DNA of 10,880 nt. It comes from Prevotella sp. (GTDB lineage: Bacteria; Bacteroidota; Bacteroidia; Bacteroidales; Bacteroidaceae). Below, piece by piece: positions 1 to 5,896 of the stretch. The notes under the pieces were generated by a model, which was not told the origin of the DNA, made no database searches, and was given only the letters and a program-made list of their open reading frames with translations. Position 1 is the stretch's first letter, and every line of letters begins with the position of its first letter. The position numbers were made by a program, and so were the translations under genes. The DNA lies in contig JAEEZP010000074.1 of assembly GCA_016291915.1 (NCBI GenBank), forward strand, positions 1-10,880, read 5' to 3'.

Positions 1-819
1 CGGAGGGTAGGGTGGGTTCACCACCACGTACATTCCGTCAACAGCTTGGAGCAGTCGCTGGGCATGAATCTTATTCGATTCCTCTTCAATATGTCGGAAA
101 TTCTCTGCCTGTGCTTTCTTGTTCTTCAGACACTCCTCATGTGAATGTAATACGATATCCTTGTCGGTGATTCCCCCGGGGATGTCTTGTCTCTTTGAGA
201 GATAGACAGTTTGGGGAAGGTCACGTATCTCATGGATCTTCTTCCCGGCCGACAATTCCTCGGCTATCCTGATAACGGTTTTCTCCCCCATGCCATAACT
301 GATGATGTCCGCTTTAGAGTCACAGAGGATACACTTCATCAGTTTGTCTTGCCAGTAGTCATAGTGGGTCAGCCGTCGTAAGGATGCTTCAATTCCTCCC
401 AATACGATGGGAACGTCAGGATATAACTGACGGAGTATCTTACTGTAAACAATAGTAGGATATTCTGGACGACAGTCGTGCCTGCCATCGGGACTATAGG
501 CGTCTTCGGAACGCAGTCTTCTGTTGGCAGTGTATTTGTTGACCATCGAGTCCATACAACCGGGAGAGATACCGAAGAAGAGTCGGGGAGCCCCTAATTT
601 CTTAAAGTCACGGTAGTCTCCATGCCAGTCGGGTTGGGGGATGATGGCCACGCGATAGCCATGAGCTTCGAGTACCCTGCCGATAACGGCTGCACCAAAC
701 GACGGATGATCCACATAAGCATCACCCGAAAACAGAATGACATCGAGTTGATCCCACCCGCGCAGTTCTGTCTCCTTCTTCGTCGTTGGTAAGAAATCCG
801 ACAGCTTGTATTCCCTCAT
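1..819 (-). CDS. ygiQ: YgiQ family radical SAM protein, N-terminal part (runs off the window)
   Basis: I translated 273 codons from the ATG at 819 down to base 1 with no stop, so the C-terminal part lies outside the window. The visible part is the YgiQ/UPF0313 N-terminal region: MREYKLSDFLPTTKKE at the start, WDQLDVILFSGDAYVDHPSF at about 23-42, a GISPGCMDSMVNKYTANRR stretch at about 89-107, and the family signature GGIEASLRRLTHYDYWQ at about 147-163. The radical SAM CxxxCxxC cluster motif normally lies further on and cannot be seen here. The family is predicted to carry a SAM-cleaving 4Fe-4S cluster, but its substrate is not established. The start lies 3 nt after the stop of the small upstream gene, which suggests translation from one mRNA. 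The symbol follows the E. coli family name. Family assignment is strong; function is not. Confidence 0.93.
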   Translation of the reverse strand, partial: MREYKLSDFLPTTKKETELRGWDQLDVILFSGDAYVDHPSFGAAVIGRVLEAHGYRVAIIPQPDWHGDYRDFKKLGAPRLFFGISPGCMDSMVNKYTANRRLRSEDAYSPDGRHDCRPEYPTIVYSKILRQLYPDVPIVLGGIEASLRRLTHYDYWQDKLMKCILCDSKADIISYGMGEKTVIRIAEELSAGKKIHEIRDLPQTVYLSKRQDIPGGITDKDIVLHSHEECLKNKKAQAENFRHIEEESNKIHAQRLLQAVDGMYVVVNPPYPP

Positions 820-822
820 CAA

Positions 823-1143
823 CTACTCAGCTGTTTCCTCTTCCTTTGTTTTCTCCTGCCATTCAACAAAGAGCAGCACCAGGTTATGTAACCCTAAAGC
901 CTTCATGTTCGTGTTATAAATAACATCCAGACACAGATCCATCAAGTCTTTGTCAATCTCCTTCTGTGATTCGAGGATAGAACGGCAGTTAAGTTTCAAC
1001 TTCTCCAAAACGGTCTCGTCCACAATGCCATTACTGTCGATGAGGTTTTTCAACAACGTATATCGCATGATGGTTTCCAGATGTTTATCACTCACCTCTA
1101 TGCTTCTGGTTCCTGAAGCATTTGCTTGTATTTTGTACATCAT
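823..1143 (-). CDS. Conserved-looking hypothetical protein, 106 aa
   Basis: I do not recognise this protein. It is small, mostly alpha-helical by composition and acidic at the C-terminus (WQEKTKEEETAE). It has no signal peptide or membrane segment, so it is probably cytoplasmic. Two adjacent ATGs (1143 and 1140) are possible starts. The sequence just upstream reads AAAAGGT on the minus strand, only about 2 nt from the first ATG, so the second ATG may be the one used. A good Bacteroidetes promoter lies about 28 nt upstream (1171-1200). The stop is 3 nt before the ygiQ start, so the two genes almost certainly form an operon with this one first. Its realness rests on the promoter, the tight spacing and the lack of a competing gene; no function can be given. 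Confidence 0.75.
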   Translation of the reverse strand: MMYKIQANASGTRSIEVSDKHLETIMRYTLLKNLIDSNGIVDETVLEKLKLNCRSILESQKEIDKDLMDLCLDVIYNTNMKALGLHNLVLLFVEWQEKTKEEETAE

Positions 1144-1170
1144 ACCTTTTATTATTTACTTATTCTAAGG

Positions 1171-1200
1171 CAAAGATAGTGAAAACTGAGTGCAAAACAA
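1171..1200 (-). promoter_or_regulatory. Bacteroidetes-type promoter for the small gene and ygiQ
   Basis: On the minus strand the -7 box TATCTTTG (1178-1171) matches TAnnTTTG. A TTG at 1200-1198 lies 19 bp upstream, the normal -33 spacing. Transcription would start around 1165, giving a leader of roughly 20 nt before the ATG at 1143. It stands back to back with the GH3 promoter, with about 18 bp between the two -33 elements. Confidence 0.72.
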
Positions 1201-1218
1201 AATATTTGATTATATTAA

Positions 1219-1249
1219 TTGGTTTTTTCCGATAAAAAGATTATTTTTG
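1219..1249 (+). promoter_or_regulatory. Bacteroidetes-type promoter for the GH3 gene
   Basis: TTG at 1219-1221 is followed after 20 bp by TATTTTTG (1242-1249), matching the -33/TAnnTTTG pattern. The predicted start site near 1255 leaves a very short leader of about 12 nt before the ATG at 1268. There is no Shine-Dalgarno sequence, only an A-rich run, as is common in this phylum. Confidence 0.68.
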
Positions 1250-1267
1250 TAAAAAAATATCTGTATC

Positions 1268-3580
1268 ATGAAAAGATTGTTTCTCTACGCCATGTTCATG
1301 ACAGTCACATTATCATCTATGGCACAGTTAAAATTATCATCTAACAACATCGACAAGGTGTTGAAGTCAATGACCATCGAAGAGAAAGCTCAAATGCTTG
1401 TAGGCTTTCATTTCGGTAAGTCTTACACTGGCTTACCGGTAGCCGATGTCAATAGTACAGCTATCGTACCGGGTGCTGCTGGTTTTACGGCGGATATCGA
1501 GCGACTGGGCATTCCACATACAGTACTTGCTGACGGTCCTGCCGGCTTGCGAATCAGTCCCAAACGTCGTAATGACAGCAAGACCTATTACTGTACGGGG
1601 TTTCCTATAGGTACACTCCTTGCAGCCACCTTCAACAGAGATCTGGTTTATCAGGTGGGACAAGCAATGGGTAATGAGGTGTTGGAATACGGGTGTGACG
1701 TACTTTTAGGACCGGGTATGAACCTGATGCGCAACCCTCTTTGCGGACGAAACTTTGAATATTATTCAGAAGACCCTTTCCTGGTCGGTCTCACTGCATC
1801 TGCTATGATTGATGGTATTCAGAGCATGGGAGTAGGCGTATCTGCCAAGCATTTTGCAGGCAATAATCAGGAGACAAACCGACTGTATAACAATGCAGTT
1901 ATCAGTCAGCGTGCCCTCCGTGAACTCTATCTTAAAGGCTTTGAGATTGCAGTAAGAAAGAGTCAGCCATGGACTATCATGAGTTCTTATAATAAGATCA
2001 ATGGAATGTGGACCCATGAGAATAAGGAATTACTCACCACGATCCTTCGTGATGAATGGGGATTCAAGGGGATGGTGATGACTGATTGGACGGGTACACG
2101 TAATACTAAATTACAAGTGGCTGCTGGTAACGATCTGCTCACACCAGGCAATGAGGAACAGTATAAGCAGATAGTAGAAGGTGCGAAAAACGGCAGTATC
2201 AGCATGAACGATATCAACCGTAATGTCAAACGTATCTTGGATTATATCGTCAAGACACCTCATTTCCGCAACTATCGTTTTTCCAATACACCTGACATCA
2301 AGGCCCATGCAGCCGTAGCACGCAAAGCAGCACCCGAAGGTATGGTGTTGTTGAAGAATGAGGGTGCGTTGCCATTCAAACAGATAACTGACACATTGCC
2401 ACATGTTGCCCTTTTCGGTGTAACATCCTATAAGTTCTTTGCCGGTGGCACAGGGTCTGGTGACGTGAATAAACCCTATGTGGTAGATCTCAAACAAGGT
2501 CTTGCCAATGCCGGTTTCGTGATGGATAAGACTCTCACTAACGTGTATGAGAGATATAAGGAATACGGTTTGGTAGAATTGGAAGCCGAGATGGGAAGAC
2601 AATATGGTGGATGGTTCCATCCCCGTCCACGACTGAAAGAACCGCAGTTCGGTGAGAACATCTATCGTTTTGCTGCAGAGAATAATGATGTGGCTATTGT
2701 AACGTTGGGTAGAAGTAGTGGTGAGGGACAGGACCGACCTTATTACGATTTCAACATCTATAACGATGAGAAAGAGATGTTGAATGCAGTATGCAAGGAG
2801 TTCCACAAACTAAAGAAAAAAGTAATTGTCATCCTGAATGTCGGTGGGGCTGTAGAGACAGCATCCTGGCGTGACATGGCAGATGCCATTTTACTTGCAT
2901 GGCAACCTGGCATGGAGGGTGGTAATGCTATTGCTGATGTGCTTGTGGGTTTTGCCTATCCATCAGGAAAACTACCGGTTACCTTCCCGGTAAATATCGA
3001 TGATGTACCCTCTACCAAGCATTTCCCCAAAGACTATACCTTCTGGAATGACAACAGGATGACAGCAGAACAACGTGCAGCCATACCAAACTATGCAGAG
3101 ACGGTTTATGAGGAAGATCTGAATGTGGGTTACCGTTATTTCCAAACTGCCGGTAAGCAGGTGAGCTATCCTTTCGGTTACGGATTGGGATATACCCACT
3201 TCGAATACAGTGGTGCCTCGGTCAAGAAAAAAGGAAATAACTACGTAGCTACTGTCGTTATAAAGAATACGGGTAATTACGTTGGAAAAGAGACCGTACA
3301 ACTGTACATCACGGCTCCTGCCGGTAAACTGGTCAAACCAGCTCTTGAACTGAAAGCGTATGCCAAAACACGTGAACTGCAACCTGGTGAGTCACAACGG
3401 GTAGAGATGACATTCTCAAATTACGATCTGGCTTCTTATGATGAGTCACAACAGTCATGGGTAACAGATGGCGGACAATATACTGCCCGCTTTGCTGCCA
3501 GTGTAAACGATATCCGTCAGAACGTACCATTCATCGCAAAACAACAGAAGGTAAAATGCCATGATGTATTAAAGAGATAA
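1268..3580 (+). CDS. Secreted glycoside hydrolase family 3 protein (beta-glucosidase type)
   Basis: A complete 770-residue GH3 enzyme expected to release sugars from the non-reducing end of beta-glycosides in the periplasm. Residues 1-19 form a signal peptide (MKRLFLYAMFMTVTLSSMA) with no lipobox cysteine, so it is a soluble exported protein. The (beta/alpha)8 domain spans about 30-325, with the substrate-binding KHF at 194-196 and the nucleophile Asp273 in KGMVMTDW. The alpha/beta sandwich domain spans about 350-585, with SGEGQDR at 484-490, where Glu486 is the likely acid/base. The motif PFGYGLGYTHFEY (635-647) leads into a fibronectin type III-like domain at about 655-745. Length and domain order are normal for three-domain GH3 enzymes. 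No SusC/SusD pair or other glycosidase is adjacent, so the substrate cannot be read from context; beta-glucosidase, xylosidase or similar are all possible. Confidence 0.95.
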   Translation: MKRLFLYAMFMTVTLSSMAQLKLSSNNIDKVLKSMTIEEKAQMLVGFHFGKSYTGLPVADVNSTAIVPGAAGFTADIERLGIPHTVLADGPAGLRISPKRRNDSKTYYCTGFPIGTLLAATFNRDLVYQVGQAMGNEVLEYGCDVLLGPGMNLMRNPLCGRNFEYYSEDPFLVGLTASAMIDGIQSMGVGVSAKHFAGNNQETNRLYNNAVISQRALRELYLKGFEIAVRKSQPWTIMSSYNKINGMWTHENKELLTTILRDEWGFKGMVMTDWTGTRNTKLQVAAGNDLLTPGNEEQYKQIVEGAKNGSISMNDINRNVKRILDYIVKTPHFRNYRFSNTPDIKAHAAVARKAAPEGMVLLKNEGALPFKQITDTLPHVALFGVTSYKFFAGGTGSGDVNKPYVVDLKQGLANAGFVMDKTLTNVYERYKEYGLVELEAEMGRQYGGWFHPRPRLKEPQFGENIYRFAAENNDVAIVTLGRSSGEGQDRPYYDFNIYNDEKEMLNAVCKEFHKLKKKVIVILNVGGAVETASWRDMADAILLAWQPGMEGGNAIADVLVGFAYPSGKLPVTFPVNIDDVPSTKHFPKDYTFWNDNRMTAEQRAAIPNYAETVYEEDLNVGYRYFQTAGKQVSYPFGYGLGYTHFEYSGASVKKKGNNYVATVVIKNTGNYVGKETVQLYITAPAGKLVKPALELKAYAKTRELQPGESQRVEMTFSNYDLASYDESQQSWVTDGGQYTARFAASVNDIRQNVPFIAKQQKVKCHDVLKR

Positions 3581-3641
3581 ATTCATCTTTAGTCTGCAGG
3601 TACCATTCAAGTAGGAAACTCTCATCATATTTAAATTTATC

Positions 3642-3657
3642 CCACAAAACTTTGTGG
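3642..3657. repeat. 7-bp perfect inverted repeat over the tRNA promoter -33 element
   Basis: CCACAAA (3642-3648) and TTTGTGG (3651-3657) are perfect complements around a 2-nt centre. The right arm contains the TTTG of the tRNA-Ser -33 element. It lies 61 bp after the GH3 stop, but no T-run follows on either strand, so it is a weak terminator candidate. It could be an operator-like palindrome or chance. Confidence 0.45.
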
Positions 3658-3681
3658 AATAAAAAATAAATAGTACTTTTG
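3651..3681 (+). promoter_or_regulatory. Promoter of tRNA-Ser
   Basis: TTTG at 3651-3654 and TACTTTTG at 3674-3681 are separated by 19 bp, matching the Bacteroidetes -33/-7 pattern. The start site would fall around 3687, just upstream of the mature tRNA 5' end at 3692, so the precursor leader would be only a few nucleotides. Confidence 0.72.
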
Positions 3682-3691
3682 CAGGCACAAA

Positions 3692-3779
3692 GGAAGATTG
3701 GCAGAGTGACCGAATGCGCTGGACTCGAAATCCGGTATACCCATTACGGGTATCGGGGGTTTGAATCCCTCATCTTCCG
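3692..3779 (+). tRNA. tRNA-Ser (anticodon CGA)
   Basis: The acceptor stem GGAAGAT (3692-3698) pairs perfectly with ATCTTCC (3772-3778), with discriminator G3779. The anticodon loop CTCGAAA (3724-3730) carries CGA at 3726-3728, reading the serine codon UCG. The long variable arm typical of tRNA-Ser is present: ATACCC (3737-3742) pairs with GGGTAT (3748-3753). The T-arm is GGGGG (3755-3759), loop TTTGAAT, CCCTC (3767-3771), with one G-T pair. The 3' end continues CAA, so CCA is not encoded and must be added after transcription. The last bases of the gene are duplicated 90 bp downstream. Confidence 0.97.
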
Positions 3780-3784
3780 CAAAA
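3764..3784 (+). repeat. Direct repeat copy 1: 3' end of tRNA-Ser
   Basis: These 21 bp cover the 3' part of the T-arm, the 3' acceptor strand, the discriminator and five following bases. They are identical to 3854-3874. Duplicated tRNA 3' ends are the usual footprint of tyrosine-recombinase integration, so this copy would be the attachment site inside the intact gene. Confidence 0.85.
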
Positions 3785-3853
3785 GAAAAAGAGGAATCAT
3801 CGAGCCGGGTTGTAGCGTCGTTCGCAGAACGGTGGCAACATAAGAGGCGAGAT
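3785..3853. other. 69-bp spacer between the two tRNA 3'-end copies
   Basis: No coding region is credible here. It holds a small inverted repeat, CGTTC (3819-3823) with GAACG (3827-3831) around a 3-nt centre. It is more G+C rich than the flanking intergenic DNA. It does not fold as a second tRNA: there is no convincing 5' acceptor partner and no anticodon arm. It may be the remnant of a larger insert or of a decayed tRNA duplicate. Confidence 0.4.
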
Positions 3854-3874
3854 AATCCCTCATCTTCCGCAAAA
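3854..3874 (+). repeat. Direct repeat copy 2: displaced 3' end of tRNA-Ser
   Basis: Exact 21-bp copy of 3764-3784, offset by 90 bp and outside any tRNA. It could be the far attachment site of a mostly deleted integrative element, or the end of a partially deleted second tRNA-Ser gene. The identity is seen directly; the origin is inferred. Confidence 0.85.
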
Positions 3875-3893
3875 AGGAGCATCACTCTCCTTT
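3873..3893 (+). other. Hairpin downstream of the tRNA region
   Basis: AAAGGAG (3873-3879) pairs perfectly with CTCCTTT (3887-3893) around a 7-nt loop. Only a short T-run belongs to the stem and none follows, so on its own it is a poor terminator. It may help 3' processing of the tRNA precursor or back up the terminator at 3904. Confidence 0.5.
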
Positions 3894-3903
3894 GAATGTA
3901 GAA

Positions 3904-3933
3904 GGAAGTCGTAAAAAACTTCCCTCTTTTTTT
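3904..3933 (+). terminator. Intrinsic terminator for the tRNA-Ser transcript
   Basis: GGAAGT (3904-3909) pairs with ACTTCC (3918-3923) around an 8-nt A-rich loop, followed by CTCTTTTTTT (3924-3933). The T-run is on the plus strand only, so it ends rightward transcription from the tRNA. It is not a terminator for the convergent LytTR gene, whose stop is about 70 bp further on. Confidence 0.75.
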
Positions 3934-4000
3934 ATAATCAGGTATTTAAGCTTGTTAGGTGGAACGTGTAATAGGGTCCCAATTAGATACTTGAATGGCT

Positions 4001-4960
4001 CTAACCTTGCTTAATCGCTGCCTTAACTTGCGCCATGTTGCTGCGCGAGACGGGGAGTGATTCGTGGCAGTGCTTGATGAGCAACTGGGTGGAGCCGGAA
4101 TTTGAGACGATCTGCTCGACCTGACCAAGGTTGACCAGGAAGGCGCGATGGCAACGGACGATCATCGGATACTCCTGCAGCGTTTCCTCCATCTGTTTCA
4201 TAGTGGCGCGAAGCATGTCGGTACGCACCTGTCCGTTGCGCAGATGGCAGACCTTCACATAGTTGCCAACGGCCTCAATATATAATAGGTAGGAAATCAG
4301 GAGCGTCACCGATTCGTTGGTCGTGCCAGTGAGCGTGAGCTCCTGCTGGCGGGGCTTTTCGCTCGGTTCTTCCACTTCGTTCACCGCAGAATCATCCTGT
4401 TCACGAACTTCGGAATTGACATCCGTATCAACTGTCGGGCTATCCGTAGACATGGTTTGCAAGGATTTCTTCTGCATCTCCTTCAACTCCTCGTTCATCT
4501 GTTTCGTCTCTTCCAATTCCATCGCCAGATACTTGCTTCGGAACTTGAAGCGCCAGTAGAGTCCGATGGCGAAGGAGAGGAAAGCAATGATTGCCAGCGT
4601 CTCCAGATAGTTGCTTAGCGACAACCGATTGCTCTCCACCAGACTGCTCATCACGAAGTGGCGATACAGACAGATAAACAGGGCGACCAGAGGCGTGTTG
4701 ATGAGTTGAAAGCGCAGATTGCGACTGATGATATAGTTGATGCCACGTTCGTAGGAGCGAGGCATGCGTACGATGTATCGCAGAATGAGCTCTGTGATGA
4801 AACAGGTGAACAAGCCCAATACGAAAAGGCTCAGCAGATGCTGATAGGCCTGCCATTGTCCCGCTTCGAGTCCGAAAGGCTTGAAGATTGCAATCGCCAG
4901 TATCATAAAAGCGGTACTGATGAATCGGATGCTGATGGTTTCTCTGTGACTTTTGTTCAT
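4001..4960 (-). CDS. Membrane-anchored LytTR-family transcriptional regulator
   Basis: A 319-residue one-component-type regulator from the ATG at 4960; an in-frame TTG at 4984 would add 8 residues but is less likely. The N-terminal half has four probable membrane helices (about 14-30, 38-62, 84-105, 120-138). A charged, probably coiled-coil segment (145-168) and an acidic linker (about 170-205) follow. The C-terminal LytTR DNA-binding domain (about 206-313) shows YIEAVGNYVKV, MKQMEETLQEYPMIVRCHRAFLVN (split at 254-277) and LPVSRSNMAQVK. There is no receiver domain, so the signal is probably sensed through the membrane part rather than by phosphorylation. LytTR domains bind spaced direct repeats, and such repeats lie in the divergent intergenic region (5048-5114), making that gene and perhaps its own gene likely targets. 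No clear promoter was found for it. Confidence 0.93.
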   Translation of the reverse strand: MNKSHRETISIRFISTAFMILAIAIFKPFGLEAGQWQAYQHLLSLFVLGLFTCFITELILRYIVRMPRSYERGINYIISRNLRFQLINTPLVALFICLYRHFVMSSLVESNRLSLSNYLETLAIIAFLSFAIGLYWRFKFRSKYLAMELEETKQMNEELKEMQKKSLQTMSTDSPTVDTDVNSEVREQDDSAVNEVEEPSEKPRQQELTLTGTTNESVTLLISYLLYIEAVGNYVKVCHLRNGQVRTDMLRATMKQMEETLQEYPMIVRCHRAFLVNLGQVEQIVSNSGSTQLLIKHCHESLPVSRSNMAQVKAAIKQG

Positions 4961-5006
4961 ACGGCGGCAGGTTCGCTGTTTCAAGTTGTAAAATTACGAA
5001 ATTTAA

Positions 5007-5034
5007 GTGAAATGTGAAGAGTGAAAAGTGAAAA
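5007..5034. repeat. Four tandem heptamers, GTGAANN
   Basis: GTGAA begins at 5007, 5014, 5021 and 5028, giving four units in exact 7-bp register (GTGAAAT, GTGAAGA, GTGAAAA, GTGAAAA). They lie 47-74 bp upstream of the LytTR ATG on its template side, where its promoter -33 region and upstream DNA would be. A short tandem repeat there could change copy number and alter spacing, but no variation can be seen in one sequence. Confidence 0.65.
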
Positions 5035-5047
5035 ATTTGTTTCCACT

Positions 5048-5114
5048 CGTCACATTTTATTCATTTCGTCCCATATTCATGACCATCTGTCACAAACTCG
5101 TGCAGAATATCCCA
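5048..5114 (+). promoter_or_regulatory. Ladder of four activator-like half-sites, ~20 bp apart
   Basis: The heptamers CGTCACA (5048-5054), CGTCCCA (5067-5073), TGTCACA (5088-5094) and TATCCCA (5108-5114) fit YRTCMCA and step by 19, 21 and 20 bp. Two helical turns separate each, so all face one side of the DNA. The last ends 5 bp before the TTGG at 5120. The final pair recurs at 8272-8298 with the same spacing. The divergent LytTR regulator is the natural candidate to bind them; this is inferred. Confidence 0.6.
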
Positions 5115-5119
5115 GAAAA

Positions 5120-5150
5120 TTGGAAGGATATGCTATGCACTGTATCTTTG
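5120..5150 (+). promoter_or_regulatory. Promoter of the LiaF-like gene
   Basis: TTG at 5120-5122 and TATCTTTG at 5143-5150 are 20 bp apart, an excellent match to the Bacteroidetes -33/-7 pattern. Transcription would begin near 5156, leaving a leader of about 29 nt. The upstream direct repeats end 5 bp from the -33 element, the position expected for an activator touching RNA polymerase. Confidence 0.78.
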
Positions 5151-5184
5151 CATCCAGAAATGTTTTATATAACAGAATCGAGAA

Positions 5185-5757
5185 ATGAATACGAACATGA
5201 AACCAAGAACAGTTATCGGCGTCCTTTTTGTTGTATCCAGTCTGCTGAAGCTCGGTACGTTGTGGGGCATACTCCATTGGAGTTGGTTTGAAACGATGTC
5301 TGAAAGCCCGTGGGTCATGTATTTCTGCATCTTCCTTTTATTATGTGTAGGGGTACATCTGATTATCGACAGTTATCATCGCGACCCCGACCAATGGCTT
5401 CAACGTCCGCTGCCCATCGGTGAGGATGGCAAGCGTATCCGATGCTCGGTTCATTATGGTGGCGACGAGTACGTCTATCATGGCGAGACTTTCCGCGGTG
5501 CCCGACTCGACGCTTTCTGCGGCGGCATCCGACTGGACCTGCGCGAGGCCGTGATAACTGAAGACGAGGAGATCGACATCCACACCTTTTTGGGCGGCAT
5601 CGAACTATTTGTGCCCACGACGGTCAAAGTAGAGGTAAAAAGCCACAGCTTCATCGGCGGCGTCGGCAACCATGCCACACAGACCAACGCCACAAAAGTC
5701 CCAACCATCCACATCATTGCCAGCAATATTCTCGGTGGCGTGGATATCAAGAATTGA
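5185..5757 (+). CDS. LiaF-like membrane protein (cell-wall-active antibiotic response family)
   Basis: A 190-residue protein with two N-terminal membrane helices (about 9-31 and 43-62) and a soluble C-terminal domain resembling the LiaF C-terminal/DUF2154-type fold. That fold is marked by repeated aromatic/aliphatic-x-G-G turns: FCGG (111-114), FLGG (135-138), FIGG (156-159) and ILGG (182-185), each in a short beta-strand repeat. In Firmicutes LiaF is a membrane inhibitor of the LiaSR envelope-stress system; here the partner may be the divergent membrane LytTR regulator instead. M5 (5197) is an alternative start, but 5185 suits the promoter well. The stop at 5757 is followed by a possible small ORF and then the outer membrane barrel gene with no promoter found between, suggesting one operon. 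Confidence 0.82.
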   Translation: MNTNMKPRTVIGVLFVVSSLLKLGTLWGILHWSWFETMSESPWVMYFCIFLLLCVGVHLIIDSYHRDPDQWLQRPLPIGEDGKRIRCSVHYGGDEYVYHGETFRGARLDAFCGGIRLDLREAVITEDEEIDIHTFLGGIELFVPTTVKVEVKSHSFIGGVGNHATQTNATKVPTIHIIASNILGGVDIKN

Positions 5758-5773
5758 AATAGTTCAACAAATA

Positions 5774-5884
5774 ATGATTATGAAGATTATTGTCTACAGA
5801 AAGACCCACTTAAGCAGGGGCTTCTGCAACTATCTGCAATATTGCAGCGTCCAATACGACAAAGAATTCAAAGAATCGAATTAA
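5774..5884 (+). CDS. Possible 36-residue small ORF between the LiaF-like and barrel genes
   Basis: It begins MIMKIIVYRKTHLSRGF and ends KEFKESN. It sits 16 nt after the LiaF-like stop and ends 12 nt before the barrel gene start, so it fills the gap in the way a translated cistron would. It is in the same frame as the barrel gene, separated by its TAA and four codons. I see no known domain. It is basic, with three cysteines. It could be a leader whose translation couples the flanking genes, a remnant, or chance; length alone gives little support. Confidence 0.3.
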   Translation: MIMKIIVYRKTHLSRGFCNYLQYCSVQYDKEFKESN

Positions 5885-5896
5885 ATACTGAATGAT

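Noticed and set aside
2111..2806. A long (231-codon) minus-strand frame.
   Set aside because: It lies wholly inside the GH3 gene, which has all catalytic motifs; it is a shadow of the coding strand.
3638..3644. TATCCCA upstream of the tRNA-Ser promoter as a third regulator site.
   Set aside because: It lies 7 rather than 5 bp from the -33 TTG and has no GTCACA-like partner 20 bp upstream; a chance 7-mer is more likely.
3637..3885. An 82-codon minus-strand frame across the tRNA-Ser region, with a repeated FAEDEG.
   Set aside because: It is antisense to a clear tRNA; the repeated peptide only mirrors the duplicated tRNA 3' end.
4961..4984. A TTG start giving the LytTR protein eight extra residues.
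   Set aside because: The ATG at 4960 gives a normal N-terminus leading to the first membrane helix; the added residues are basic and unlike the family.
4985..5006. A TAATTTTA stretch on the minus strand as a promoter -7 box for the LytTR gene.
   Set aside because: It lacks the final G of TAnnTTTG and has no TTG at the right distance.
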